A stretch of DNA of 64,000 bases from NCBI GenBank assembly GCA_963728295.1, contig CAVSKB010000006.1, positions 496,001-560,000 of the forward strand. Direction: 5' to 3'. Under the pieces are notes generated by a model. That model was not told the origin of the DNA, did no database searches, and saw only the letters and a list, made by a program, of their open reading frames with translations. Source of the DNA: DATJKD01 sp963728295 (GTDB lineage: Bacteria > Pseudomonadota > Gammaproteobacteria > Steroidobacterales > Steroidobacteraceae). Made by a program: the position numbers and the translations under genes. Below are positions 54,973 to 64,000 of the stretch, in pieces; within the stretch, counting starts at the first letter, position 1, and the number at the start of each line of letters is the position of its first letter.

Positions 54973-57176
54973 ATGCCGCCGATTCTCGCCATCGCCGTCG
55001 ATGCGCCGCTTCGCCGCCTGTTCGATTACCGGCCACCGGCTGGAACGCCGGACGACGCCCTGATCCCAGGCCTGCGGCTCTGGGTACCGTTCGGCCGACG
55101 CCGCGCCGTCGGCGTGCTCATCGCTCTCCGTGCGCATTCCGATATCCCGGCCACCAAGCTACGCTCCGCCATCGCGAAGATTGGCTCGGAGCCGATTTTC
55201 GATCAGGGACTGCTCGAGCTGCTGGTGTGGGCCGCGGACTACTACCGCCACCCGATCGGCGAGGTGATCGCCGCGGCACTGCCGGGACCCCTTCGCGCGG
55301 GGGCGGACGCGGAGGCGACCACGGTCCGCTGGGCGCTGAGCGTCTCCGCCCGCATGGGAGGTCTCGCGCCGCTCAGCCCGCGAGCGCTGCGCCTGCGTGA
55401 GATGGTCAGCGCACTCGAGGGGCGCCGCGATGCGGGCGAAGGCGAGCTCGCGGCGCTGTCGCCGCGCTGGCGCGAACACCTGCGCGAGCTCGAACGGCGG
55501 GGCTGGGTGGTGGAGGTGCGTGTCGAAGACCCGACTCCGCCAGCGCTCTCGCTCGATATCGCACGCGGGCCGGAGCTCAGTTCCCCGCAGCAGAGACGCG
55601 GTCGCGAGCGATCGCACAGGCCGCCGGCCAGTTCCGGCAGTTCCTGCTGCACGGCGTCACCGGCAGCGGCAAGACCGAGGTCTACCTGCGCGCGATCGAG
55701 CGGGTGGTCGAACAGCGGCAGCAGGCGCTCGTCCTGGTGCCCGAGATCGCGCTGACACCGCAGCTCGTGGCCCGATTCACCGAGCGTTTCCGGACGCCGC
55801 TCGCGGTGCTGCATTCCTCGCGCACCGACCAGGAGCGACTGCATGCCTGGCGCGCCGCGCGCAGCGGCGAGGCGCCCGTCGTCATCGGCACCCGTTCGGC
55901 GGTGTTCGCTCCGCTGGCGCGTCCCGGCTTGATCGTCGTCGACGAGGAGCACGACGCCTCGTACAAGCAGCAGGACGGCTTTCGGTACTCCGCGCGCGAC
56001 CTGGCGCTGATACGCGCGCAGCGGCTGTCGATCCCGGTGGTCCTGGGCTCCGCGACGCCGTCGCTCGAGAGCCTCGAGCGCGTCCGGGCCGGACGAGCGT
56101 CGCTGCTCACGCTGCCCGAGCGCGCGGCCGGCGCACGACCGCCCACCGTGTCGCTGATCGATCTGCGTCAGCACGCGGCGACGCAGGGGATGGCGACGCC
56201 CACGGTGCTCGCGGTCAAGCGACACCTGGATGCGGGTGGCCAGGTACTGCTCTATCTCAACCGGCGGGGCTACGCGCCGACGCTCTTCTGTCCCGACTGC
56301 GGCTGGGTTGCGCCCTGCCCGCGTTGCGATGCCCGGCTTACCGTGCACCAGCGGGATCAGCAGCTACGCTGCCATCATTGCGGCACGGAGCAGCCGGTTC
56401 CAGAGATCTGCCCGACGTGCGGTCAGGCCGTGAAGCCGGTCGGCCAGGGCACCGAGCGGATCGAGGAGACGCTCCGACAGCTGTTCCCGGACGTGCCGCT
56501 CGCACGCATCGACCGCGACGCCATGCGCCGCCGGGGCGCGCTCGAGGACACGCTCGACCGGATCACGAGCGGCGAGGTGCGCCTCCTGGTCGGCACACAG
56601 ATGCTCGCGAAAGGACATCACTTCCCCGGCGTCACGCTGGTGGTCGTGCTGAACGCGGACCAGGGACTGTTCGGCATCGATTTCCGCGCGAGCGAGCGCC
56701 TCGCGCAGAGCATCGTGCAGGTGGCCGGACGCGCGGGCCGCGCCGAGCGGCCGGGCGAGGTGTTGATCCAGACGGAGTTTCCCGAGCATCCGCTACTCAC
56801 GCGGCTCGCGACCGGCGGATACGACGAGTTCGCCGCCGCGGCGCTCGAGGAACGGCGCGCCGCGGGCTGGCCGCCGTACGCGCGGATCGCCGTGCTGCGT
56901 GCCGAGGCAGCGCGCCGCGAGCCGGCACACGCTTTCCTCGAGCGGGCTCGGACCTGCGCTGATCCCACAACTACTCGCGACGTGGAGATACTGGGCCCGG
57001 CCGCGGCCCCGATGGAACGACGAGGCGGTCATTACCGCGCGCAATTGCTGGTCCGCGCGGCAAGCCATGCACCGCTCCAGCGTCTGCTGGCCGTCTGGGT
57101 CCCGGCGGTCGAGGCGCTGCCGGAAGCGCGCCGGGTCCGCTGGTCGATCGATGTGGATCCGGTGGAGCTTTTCTAG
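54973..57176 (+). CDS. priA: Primosomal replication restart helicase PriA (one frameshift)
   Basis: N-terminal DNA-binding part: AIAVDAPLRRLFDYRPP, GLRLWVPFGRRRAVGVLIAL, ELLVWAADYYRHPIGEVIAA ALPG. Helicase part: LLHGVTGSGKTEVYLRAI (Walker A), DEEHDASYKQQDG (DEEH), VLGSATPSLESL, zinc cysteines in CPDCGWVAPCPRCDARL, CHHCGTEQPVPEICPTCG, then LLVGTQMLAKGHHFPGVTLV and VAGRAGRAERPGEVLIQT. The locus is 3n+2, so about one base is missing, near 55590-55620 (PQQ then TRSRAIAQAAGQF). About 735 residues, normal. PriA reloads the replisome at stalled forks. Confidence 0.94.
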
Positions 57177-58237
57177 CAGACCGCGCCGGTCCGCGGACTG
57201 GATGTACCAGTCACCGCAGTCAGAGGGTACCCGGCGTCGCGCCAGGCCTTCATGCCGCCATCGAGCGCGACCGCGCGCAGATAACCGAGGTCGCGCAACG
57301 TCGCAGCGGCCAGCGTCGAGATCTTGCCGAACTCGCAGACGGTCAGGATCCGAAGCGTCGGGTCCGGCAACTCGTCGTTGACTCGCAGCTCGAGCTGTCC
57401 GCGCGGCAGGTGACGCGCGCCCGGCACGTGGCCCGCCTGGTAGGCATCCTTCTCCCGCACGTCGAGCACGATCATCGGCTCCTTGCGCTCGACGCGGGCG
57501 CGCAGCTCATCGAGCGACATGAACGGCGTCTTTGCCGCCGCTTCCGCCAGGAGCTGCGCGACCGTCTTGCCGCCGCTCATGTTGGTGCGCAGCGCCTCGG
57601 TGATGTGCGTGGGCGCGGACAGGTTGAGCTCGCGCATCATCTTGCAGAAGGCTTCGCGGTCCCTGACCTTGAGGCGCGGATTCTCCGCCACCTCGCGGCC
57701 GAGCGTGCTCGAGCCCTGGCCCTTGTAGTCGTGCGCCGGGTACACCTTGAGCGCCGGATCGAGCTTGAGGAGGCCGTTGAACAGGCTGTCGTACAGCGCC
57801 TCGGGGTCGCCGGTGGGCAGATCGGTTCGCCCGGTGCCGCCGATCAGGAGCGTGTCGCCCGTGAAGATCCGGTCCTCCAGCCGCAGACACATCGAATCGC
57901 GCGTGTGGCCGGGCGTGTGCATCGCGGTCAACCGCAGGTTGCCGACCGCGAGGATGTCGCCGTCGTCGAGCCGCATATCCGCGAACGGCGCAGGACTGTC
58001 GCGATGCATGACGACCGGTATGCCGGCCGTCTGGCCGAAGTGGTGCGCCGCCGAGAAATGGTCGGCGTGCGTATGCGTGTCGACCACGTAACGGATCCGC
58101 AGTCCGTCACGAGCCGCATGCGCGTGATAGCGGTCGAGCTGTCGGATCTCCGGGTCGATCAGGACGGCTGCACAGGTCGCCTCACAGCCGACCAGGTAGG
58201 ACTGACAGCCACCGGTTGCGATCTGCTCGAACAGCAT
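57173..58237 (-). CDS. Metallo-beta-lactamase-fold protein with C-terminal rhodanese domain
   Basis: 354 residues, intact. The MBL domain has the persulfide-dioxygenase (ETHE1/Blh-like) layout: YVVDTHTHADHFSAAHHFG, MHTPGHTRDSMCLRLEDRIF TGDTLLIGGTGRTDL, VYPAHDYKGQ. A linker and a rhodanese domain follow: MIVLDVREKDAYQAGHVPGA RHLP with active-site loop VCEFGKIST (Cys kept). Such fusions oxidise glutathione persulfide and relay sulfane sulfur. The stop overlaps the priA stop by 4 bases (tail to tail). Confidence 0.9.
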   Translation of the reverse strand: MLFEQIATGGCQSYLVGCEATCAAVLIDPEIRQLDRYHAHAARDGLRIRYVVDTHTHADHFSAAHHFGQTAGIPVVMHRDSPAPFADMRLDDGDILAVGNLRLTAMHTPGHTRDSMCLRLEDRIFTGDTLLIGGTGRTDLPTGDPEALYDSLFNGLLKLDPALKVYPAHDYKGQGSSTLGREVAENPRLKVRDREAFCKMMRELNLSAPTHITEALRTNMSGGKTVAQLLAEAAAKTPFMSLDELRARVERKEPMIVLDVREKDAYQAGHVPGARHLPRGQLELRVNDELPDPTLRILTVCEFGKISTLAAATLRDLGYLRAVALDGGMKAWRDAGYPLTAVTGTSSPRTGAVC

Positions 58238-58294
58238 GGCGGGTGCCGGGTTCGGGATTGCGGGTCAGGTTCGACACCATAACCGAAATCCCGC

Positions 58295-58316
58295 CGACCC
58301 GGCACCGGCCGGGTCG
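58295..58316. terminator. Hairpin between the MBL-rhodanese and EF-hand genes
   Basis: Perfect 9-bp stem cgacccggc/gccgggtcg with loop ACCG, 4 bases past the stop of the minus-strand EF-hand gene. There is no T-tract. Probable transcript end or RNA-stability element. Confidence 0.5.
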
Positions 58317-58319
58317 CCG

Positions 58320-58922
58320 TCAGCGCCCGCGCAGCGACTTGAGCTCGGCGGGCGTCACCTTTCCATCGTTGTCCGTATCGACGGCCGAGAACTTCTCGGC
58401 GAGCTTGGGCAGTCCAGTCTGCGCCTCGGCCAGGTCGATGCCGCCGTCGCCGTTGGTGTCGGCGGCCTTGAAGCGCTCGACCCGGTCAGCCCGCATCTGC
58501 TCGTGACCCTGCTTGCGGGCCGCGACCATTTCCTCGCGTGTCACCTGGCCGTCGGCGTTCGTGTCGAGCTTGTCGAAGCGCTCGCCCACCCAGGACGACG
58601 AGGCCTGCGCCTCGGCACGCGAGATGCTGCCGTCGGCGTCGGTGTCCGCCGCCTTCCAGCGTTCATCGCCCTTCGCCTTCATGTCGGCGTGGTGCGCCTC
58701 GCGCTGGGCGGCCAGCTCGTCCTTGTTCAGCAGCCCGTCCTTGTTCGCATCGATGGTGTCGAACTTTCCGGCGAGCCACGTATGCGACTTCGCCTCGTCG
58801 CGGCTCACCGCGCCGTCGCCGTTGGCGTCCATCGCGGCTATCTCGTGGCGGTTACACTCGGCGCCGCCCGCCTGTGCGGCGGCTGCGGCGAGCAGGGAAA
58901 TCACGGCAATCAACGGTCGCAT
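58320..58922 (-). CDS. Secreted EF-hand protein with six calcium-binding loops
   Basis: 200 residues. A signal peptide (LIAVISLLAAAAAQAGGAEC) is followed by six canonical EF-hand loops at roughly even spacing: DANGDGAVSRDE, DANKDGLLNKDE, DTDADGSISRAE, DTNADGQVTREE, DTNGDGGIDLAE, DTDNDGKVTPAE. All have Asp at 1, Gly at 6 and Glu at 12. Periplasmic calcium binding is a safe inference; the downstream partner is unknown. Confidence 0.92.
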   Translation of the reverse strand: MRPLIAVISLLAAAAAQAGGAECNRHEIAAMDANGDGAVSRDEAKSHTWLAGKFDTIDANKDGLLNKDELAAQREAHHADMKAKGDERWKAADTDADGSISRAEAQASSSWVGERFDKLDTNADGQVTREEMVAARKQGHEQMRADRVERFKAADTNGDGGIDLAEAQTGLPKLAEKFSAVDTDNDGKVTPAELKSLRGR

Positions 58923-59011
58923 GGTCCGGACTCCGATTCGATGTGGGAGTACGGTCCAACGCCGAAAGCGCGCCGCGGTTGACCCGGGAGGGCCAACCGC
59001 GGCTGGCGCGA

Positions 59012-59998
59012 TCAGGGCGGCGGGAAGTCGGCCGTCGCGGTCTGCTCAGCTGTGACCGTCACCATCAAGCCCTCCGCGGGCGTGAACGTGACGACTTCGT
59101 CCGCGTCCATCGGGAGATTGGCCTCGTTCGCATCCACTTCCGGGTCATCCGTGTCGCAGGTGTATGCGAGACGGTAGTTGCCGGCCGGGACGAAACCGAT
59201 CGTGTAGCCGAAGCTGTCCGCGTCGACCATCGCGCTTGCGAGTGCGTCGTCGCCGTTGGGGTCGTCCCAGATCCCATCGTAGTCGTCGGGCGTGCCCGGC
59301 TCGGTCTCGGTGACCGGTCCGAACAGGTAAACGTTGCCCGGGTAGACGCCCGACGTCGTCGATTCGCATTGGCTGGCGATGAAGGTGGAGTCGACGGTAC
59401 CCGTGATCGTGCCTACCTCGAGGTTGTCGACCACGCGAAGCACGGGCTTCAGCATGTAGGCCTGGCCGTCGCAAACCGGAACTTCGGTCGTCTGGCCCGG
59501 GGGCTTGAGAACCGATCGGCGAAGGTCGAAGTCCACGGTGAAATCGGTCGTCGTGCCGACGCCGACCGTGAAGCCGCGGATCATCTGCAGGCCGCGCTCG
59601 TCGCCGCTCGGAATCCTGAGCTCGCAGTCCGCGCCGCCGATCGTGATGTATGAGTCGCCGGCAGTGTCCGGATCCGCAAGCACCTTGAGGCGCATCCACG
59701 TGTACTCGCCGGCGGGCACTTCCTCATCGTCGAGGAGCATTGCGCGCTCCCCGTTCTGAAGCGCCAGCAGGTCGAGCGTTTTCGGCGTGGTGAAGTCGCG
59801 CGAGAAGGCCGCGCCCTCTTTCGGCTTCAGCTCAACGCCCGTGAACTGCACCACCACGGCATCGGCGAAGTCCACCGGTGAATCGGTGACGGCCACCGAG
59901 ATCCGGCCGGTGGATCCGTCATCGTCACTGTTGCAGGCAGCCAGGGCGGAACACGCGACGGCCAGCCAAACGATCTTGAGAAAAGGAGTAGTAGACAT
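59012..59998 (-). CDS. DUF4382 lipoprotein
   Basis: 328 residues from ATG 59998, with GGAGG 7 bases upstream. The lipobox is in WLAVACSALAAC. The DUF4382 domain follows: RISVAVTDSPVDFADAVVVQ FTGVELKP, LDLLALQNGERAMLLDDEEV PAGEYTWMRLKV, IRGFTVGVGTTTDFTVDFDL RRSV. A second beta-rich half with Asp-rich turns is prealbumin-like (VPAGNYRLAYTCDTDDPEVD). Surface or periplasmic lipoprotein of unknown role. Confidence 0.88.
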   Translation of the reverse strand: MSTTPFLKIVWLAVACSALAACNSDDDGSTGRISVAVTDSPVDFADAVVVQFTGVELKPKEGAAFSRDFTTPKTLDLLALQNGERAMLLDDEEVPAGEYTWMRLKVLADPDTAGDSYITIGGADCELRIPSGDERGLQMIRGFTVGVGTTTDFTVDFDLRRSVLKPPGQTTEVPVCDGQAYMLKPVLRVVDNLEVGTITGTVDSTFIASQCESTTSGVYPGNVYLFGPVTETEPGTPDDYDGIWDDPNGDDALASAMVDADSFGYTIGFVPAGNYRLAYTCDTDDPEVDANEANLPMDADEVVTFTPAEGLMVTVTAEQTATADFPPP

Positions 59999-60155
59999 TG
60001 CGCATCCTCCGGCCACAGGCCGCCGGTTACAGCGGCAGGCGCGACCCTAGCGCATTGGAAAAAAACGCCTCCGTACCAGTTCACAGTTCGGGCTCGCCGA
60101 GTCCGTCGGCCTCCCGTAGACTTGCGCCCTCGCGGCCCTCGCCGACGGCAAGACC

Positions 60156-61911
60156 TTGAAATACCTGATTGAGCAGCTGGTGCAGGACGCGCTCGCCGCC
60201 CTGCCTCCCGAGCTGCATTACGTTAACCCGGCCGTCGCGCCGGTCATCGAGCGCACCCGCGATTCCGCGCATGGCGATTTTGCGACCAACGCGGCGCTGC
60301 AGCTTGCGAAGGCCGCGAAGCGCAAGCCGCGCGAGATCGCGCAGGCGATCGTCGCCGCGTTGCCCGCAAGCGACGTCGTGTCCAGGGTGGAGATCGCCGG
60401 CCCGGGGTTCATCAACTTCTTCCTGGCGCCGGCGGCATATCACGCCGAGCTCCTGCGAATCGCGGATGCGGGCGCCGCCTATGGTCGCAGCCAGCTGGGC
60501 GGCGGCCGCCGCGTGATGGTCGAGTTCGTCTCCGCCAATCCGACGGGACCGCTGCACGTCGGCCATGGCCGGGGTGCCGCCTACGGCGCGACCGTCGCCA
60601 ACCTGCTCGATGCGACGGGACACGCCGTGCATCGCGAGTACTACATCAACGATCACGGCCGGCAGATGGAGATCCTCGCGGCGAGCGTCTGGCTGCGCTA
60701 TCTCGAGCTCTGCGGCGAGCGCTTCGACTTCCCGAGCAACGGCTATCGCGGCGACTACCTGCTCCCGATCGCCGACCAGCTCCTGAAGACCCACGGGCAG
60801 ACGCTCAAGCGACCGGCCGCCGACGTGTTCCGCTCGCTGCCGCCCGATGCGCCGGCCGGCGACAAGGACGTGTACATCGACGCGGTCATCGCCCGCAGCA
60901 AGGAGATGCTCGGCGCCGACGGCTGGTCGACCGTGTTCGACCTCGGACTCAAGGACATCCTGGCCGACATCCGCGACGATCTCGCCGAGTTCGGCGTGCA
61001 CTACGACCGCTGGTTCTCGGAGCGAAGCCTCGTCGAGGAAGGCGCCATCGATCACGCGCTCGACCTGCTGCGGCAGAACGGTGTCGTCTACGAGAAGGAC
61101 GGCGCACAGTGGTTCCGCGCGACCGATTTCGGCGACGAGAAAGACCGGGTCGTCGTGCGCGCCAATGGCGCCCGGACCTACTTCGCCTCGGACATCGCCT
61201 ATCACCTCAACAAGCGCGAGCGCGGCTTCGAGCACGCTGCTCGACGTCCTGGGGGCCGATCACCACGGCTACCTCGCGCGCGTGCGCGCCGGCCTCGTCG
61301 CCATGGGCCAGCCCGGCGACAGCCTCGAGGTGCGGCTTCTGCAGTTCGTGACGCTGTATCGCGGCGGTGAGAAGGCGCAGATGTCGACCCGCTCGGGCGA
61401 GTTCGTGACGCTGCGTGAGCTGCGCGGCGAAGTCGGCAAGGACGCGGCGCGGTTCTTCTACGTGATGCGCAGCCACGAACAGCATCTCGACTTCGATCTC
61501 GAGCTCGCGAAGTCGCATTCGAACGACAACCCGGTCTATTACATCCAGTACGCGCATGCGCGCGTCTGCAGCGTGATGCGCCAGCTCGTCGAGAAGGGCT
61601 ACGCCTACGATGCCGCGCAGGGCCGCGCGTCGCTTGCGCGACTGGTGGAGCCGCATGAGCTCGCCCTGCTGACGTCGCTCAGCCGGTATCCGGAAGTCGT
61701 CGAGCTGGCCGCGCTGCAGCGCGCCCCGCACGCGCTGGTGCATTACCTGCGTGACCTCGCCAACGACTTCCACACGTACTACAACGCACACACCTTTATC
61801 GTCGAAGATGCGTCGCTGCGCGATGCACGGCTTACACTGGTGCTGGGGCTCAAGCAGGTGATCGTCAACGGCCTCGTACTGCTGGGCGTTTCGGCCCCGG
61901 AGAGCATGTAA
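60156..61911 (+). CDS. argS: Arginyl-tRNA synthetase (one frameshift)
   Basis: Charges tRNA-Arg. TTG start at 60156 (MKYLIEQLVQDALAAL). HIGH-like signature FVSANPTGPLHVGHGRGAAY, EYYINDHGRQMEIL, YFASDIAYHLNKRERGFEH, then after an extra G at 61236 LLDVLGADHHGYLARVRAGL, QFVTLYRGGEKAQMSTRSGE, ARFFYVMRSHEQHLDFDLEL, and the C-terminal anticodon-binding domain with VHYLRDLANDFHTYYNAH. The locus is 3n+1 bases. Essential gene, so the break is almost surely a sequence error. Confidence 0.95.
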
Positions 61912-61912
61912 A

Positions 61913-62506
61913 GTGACCCCGAGCCGTACACTGGCCCGCGACTACAAGCACGTCCGGCGCAACACGTCCGGCAGCCCCGCATTCACCGGCTGGATGGGCC
62001 TGCTGATCGGGCTTGCGATCGGACTCGCGGTGGCGCTCGGCGTGTTCCTGCATTACCGCAACCCGCCGTCGGCGCAGCCGATGCCTGAGGCGGTCGTGCC
62101 GCCCGCCTCCGCCCAGGCAAGCGAGCCCGAGGCACCCGCACCCGCGGAAGCCGCCAACGAGTACGACTTCTACGACATGCTGAAGAATCAGCAGGTCGAG
62201 GTGCCGGCGACAGCCAGCGCGGCCCCCGTGGCGCCCATGCCCGCGGGACTGCGCGGTGACGTCACGCTGCAGGTGGGCTCCTTCAAGGGGCCGGACCAGG
62301 CGGAGAAGATGCAGGCACGGCTCGCGCTGCACGGTATCGAGTCCCGGATCCAGCGGTTCGCGCTCCAGGACGAGACCTGGTATCGGGTGCGGATCGGGCC
62401 GATCGGGACCGTCGAGGAACTCGACGCGGTGCGTGCCAAGCTGGCCGAGGCGGAGGTCGAGGCAACGGCCGTGTCATCCGAGGTCGTGGAGTCGCCGCCG
62501 CCCTGA
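61913..62506 (+). CDS. SPOR-domain protein, FtsN-like
   Basis: 197 residues, GTG start at 61913, one base after the argS stop. A short cytoplasmic N-terminus (MTPSRTLARDYKHVRR) is followed by a transmembrane helix (WMGLLIGLAIGLAVALGVFL), a Pro/Ala-rich periplasmic linker and a C-terminal SPOR domain (VTLQVGSFKGPDQAEKMQAR, IQRFALQDETWYRVRIGPIG). This is the argS-SPOR order known from Pseudomonas and relatives. It binds denuded peptidoglycan at the septum; an FtsN-type division role is likely. Confidence 0.88.
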   Translation: MTPSRTLARDYKHVRRNTSGSPAFTGWMGLLIGLAIGLAVALGVFLHYRNPPSAQPMPEAVVPPASAQASEPEAPAPAEAANEYDFYDMLKNQQVEVPATASAAPVAPMPAGLRGDVTLQVGSFKGPDQAEKMQARLALHGIESRIQRFALQDETWYRVRIGPIGTVEELDAVRAKLAEAEVEATAVSSEVVESPPP

Positions 62507-62820
62507 TGCAGAAAAGGACGGCAGCAAACGAGGACGTCCTGTCCACGAGTGCCGCCGTCCTTGATCGATCCCTGTCAGGTGCTGTGCGGGCCGCGGTTCG
62601 ATAAACCTGCCAGCACCGCACAGCACCAGTTGATTGCCCTTCTCTCGTCGGTAGCCCAAAGTCCTGCGACGACTTCCGGGGCTTTCATAACTGTCGGGAG
62701 CGATTCTGCGATGCGCCGAGCTGTGCCGCTGCCAGTATGCGGCGACTGTGACTGTCGGTGCTGTCCGACAAACCGCTAGACTCGGCTTCAAGTGCTCCGC
62801 GCTGAAACGCAGGCAAAACA
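62507..62820. other. 314-base intergenic region with two inverted repeats
   Basis: No gene is seen. Repeat 1: aaggacggc (62514-62522) with gccgtcctt (62554-62562), enclosing the palindrome ggacgtcc at 62532-62539; it sits directly after the SPOR stop and could end that transcript. Repeat 2: perfect 12-bp arms ggtgctgtgcgg (62578-62589) and ccgcacagcacc (62616-62627) with a 26-base spacer. The remainder is unremarkable. Confidence 0.55.
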
Positions 62821-64000
62821 TGAACGAGCAGCGGAAAGAAGTCTCGCTCGATCCGTCCGACTGGTCTGCGATGCGGGCGCTTGCGCACCGCGCCGTCGAC
62901 GACGCGATCGACTATCTCGCCACCGTTCGCGACCGGCCGGTGTGGCAGCCGACGCCCGACGCGGTGATCGCGAAACTCCACGCGCCGCTGCCGCGCGAGC
63001 CGCAGGGCGCCGAGCAGGCGTACGCCGATTTCCGCGACTGGGTGATGCCCTACCAGATGGGCAACACGCATCCGCGGTTCTGGTCCTGGTACATGGGCGG
63101 CGGCACCGCCTTCGGTGCGATCGCGCGATTTCCTGGCATCCACCGTCAACCCGAACATGGGCGGCGGCAATCACGTCGCGAACTACGTCGAGGGCCAGGT
63201 CGTCGACTGGTGCAAGGACATCGTCGGGCTGCCGCGCGAGTCGGGCGGCTTGCTCGTGAGCGGTGCGTCGATGGCGAACTTCGTCGCGCTCGCCGTGGCT
63301 CGCAACGCCACCGCCGGCGTCGACCTGCGCGCCGAAGGCGTGGCGGCGATGACGCAGCCGCCGGTCTTCTATGCGTCGACCGAGGTGCATAGCTGCATTC
63401 AAAAGGCGATCGAGCTGCTCGGGCTCGGCAAGACGGCGCTGCGCAAGATCCCGGTCGACGCGAGCTACCGGTTCGATCTCACGGCGCTCGAGCGCGAGAT
63501 CGCCGTCGACCGCGCCGCGGGCCGGAAACCGTGCTGCGTGATCGGCACCGCAGCCACGATCAACACCGGCTCGGTGGACGATCTGAACGGCCTCGCCGAC
63601 ATCTGCAAGCGCGAGCAGCTCTGGTTCCACGTCGACGGTGCGATCGGCGCGGTGCTGACGCTGTCGCCCAAGCATCGCAAGCTCGTCGCCGGGATGGAGC
63701 GCGCGGATTCGGTGGCGCTCGACCTGCACAAGTGGCTGCAGGTGCCGTTCGAGGCCGGCTGCGCGATCGTGCGGGATCGAAACCTGCACCGCGGCACATT
63801 TGCGCTGACACCCGAATATCTCGAGCACACCGAGCGCGGGCTTGCGAGCGGGCCGTTGTGGTTCAGCGAGTACGGGCTGCAGCTCTCACGGGGGTTCCGG
63901 GCGCTCAAGGTCTGGCTGTCGTTCAAGGAGCACGGAGTCGACCGATACGGACAGCTCATCGACCAGACCATCGAGCAGGCGCATCACCTGGCGGCACTCG
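62821..64000 (+). CDS. PLP-dependent group II decarboxylase (one frameshift; cut by window end)
   Basis: MNEQRKEVSLDPSDWSAMRA, FRDWVMPYQMGNTHPRFWSW YMGGGT, then after an extra C at 63126 DFLASTVNPNMGGGNHVANY VEGQVVDW, GGLLVSGASMANFVALAVAR, CCVIGTAATINTGSVDDLNG, LWFHVDGAIGAVLTLSPKHR, and PLP lysine in DSVALDLHKWLQVPFEAG. It follows the pattern of aromatic-amino-acid/tyrosine decarboxylases. At least 390 residues are visible; about 80-100 more are expected beyond 64000. Confidence 0.9.

Overview
The window is a GC-rich stretch of a gammaproteobacterial chromosome, most like the Xanthomonadales/Nevskiales/Steroidobacter group. The evidence is gene content and order: a ydcSTUV-patD operon, argS followed by a SPOR protein, a three-subunit transhydrogenase, and integron attC sites of the sedentary chromosomal type. 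No rRNA, tRNA or CRISPR array was recognised. Many core genes (hemH, priA, argS, pntA/pntB, ydcU/ydcV) carry frameshifts. Most are single-base insertions that create a CpG or GpC step. Eight genes have a start-to-stop length of exactly 3n+1. This looks like sequencing error rather than pseudogenisation, so broken genes are annotated as one locus with the breaks noted.

Layout. 1-1.8 kb holds no coherent gene. 1.9-4.2 kb is a heavily frameshifted secreted subtilisin-like protease. 4.6-9.5 kb has a TolB/TPR membrane protein, a small zinc-ribbon gene with a decayed second copy, a lipoprotein, small membrane proteins and a Bcr/CflA drug exporter. 9.7-14.8 kb has an adhesin-E-like protein, a DUF4287 protein, ferrochelatase, a double-VOC protein and a YceI protein divergent from a cytochrome b561-YceI fusion. 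15-20.4 kb is the polyamine-type ABC transporter and gamma-aminobutyraldehyde dehydrogenase operon (ydcSTUV-patD).

20.4-27.66 kb is an integron gene-cassette array with no integrase in view. About twelve small genes all point the same way. They are separated by four full-length attC sites, one truncated site, three collapsed sites of 20-27 bp and one degenerate terminal site. No frameshift was found inside it. Directly downstream (27.8-32.4 kb) is the most interesting locus: a SIR2-like/TIR protein followed by a large nSTAND NTPase with a transmembrane helix and a long helical C-terminus. This is a candidate NAD-depleting conflict (anti-phage) system. Convergent with it, overlapping by 8 bp, is a four-gene signalling operon (37.6 to 32.4 kb): a TonB protein with an N-terminal receiver-like domain, a membrane CheA-like kinase, a CheY and a CheX.

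38-44.7 kb carries a DSSGD-repeat protein, fructosamine kinase, a 5'-3' exonuclease, DUF1761, a LysR regulator, an SDR and an HNH nuclease. 44.9-49.7 kb has pntAA-pntAB-pntB, a YeiH-type exporter with a DUF6356 gene, and an Lrp/AsnC regulator. 49.8-53 kb has an alpha/beta hydrolase divergent from a CarH/LitR-type B12 photoreceptor regulator with TGTATA repeats at its promoter, then modA divergent from a short ModE-like regulator. 53-64 kb has an ECF sigma/membrane protein/DUF3106 cluster, priA, a metallo-beta-lactamase-rhodanese protein, an EF-hand protein, a DUF4382 lipoprotein, argS-SPOR and a PLP-dependent decarboxylase cut by the window end.
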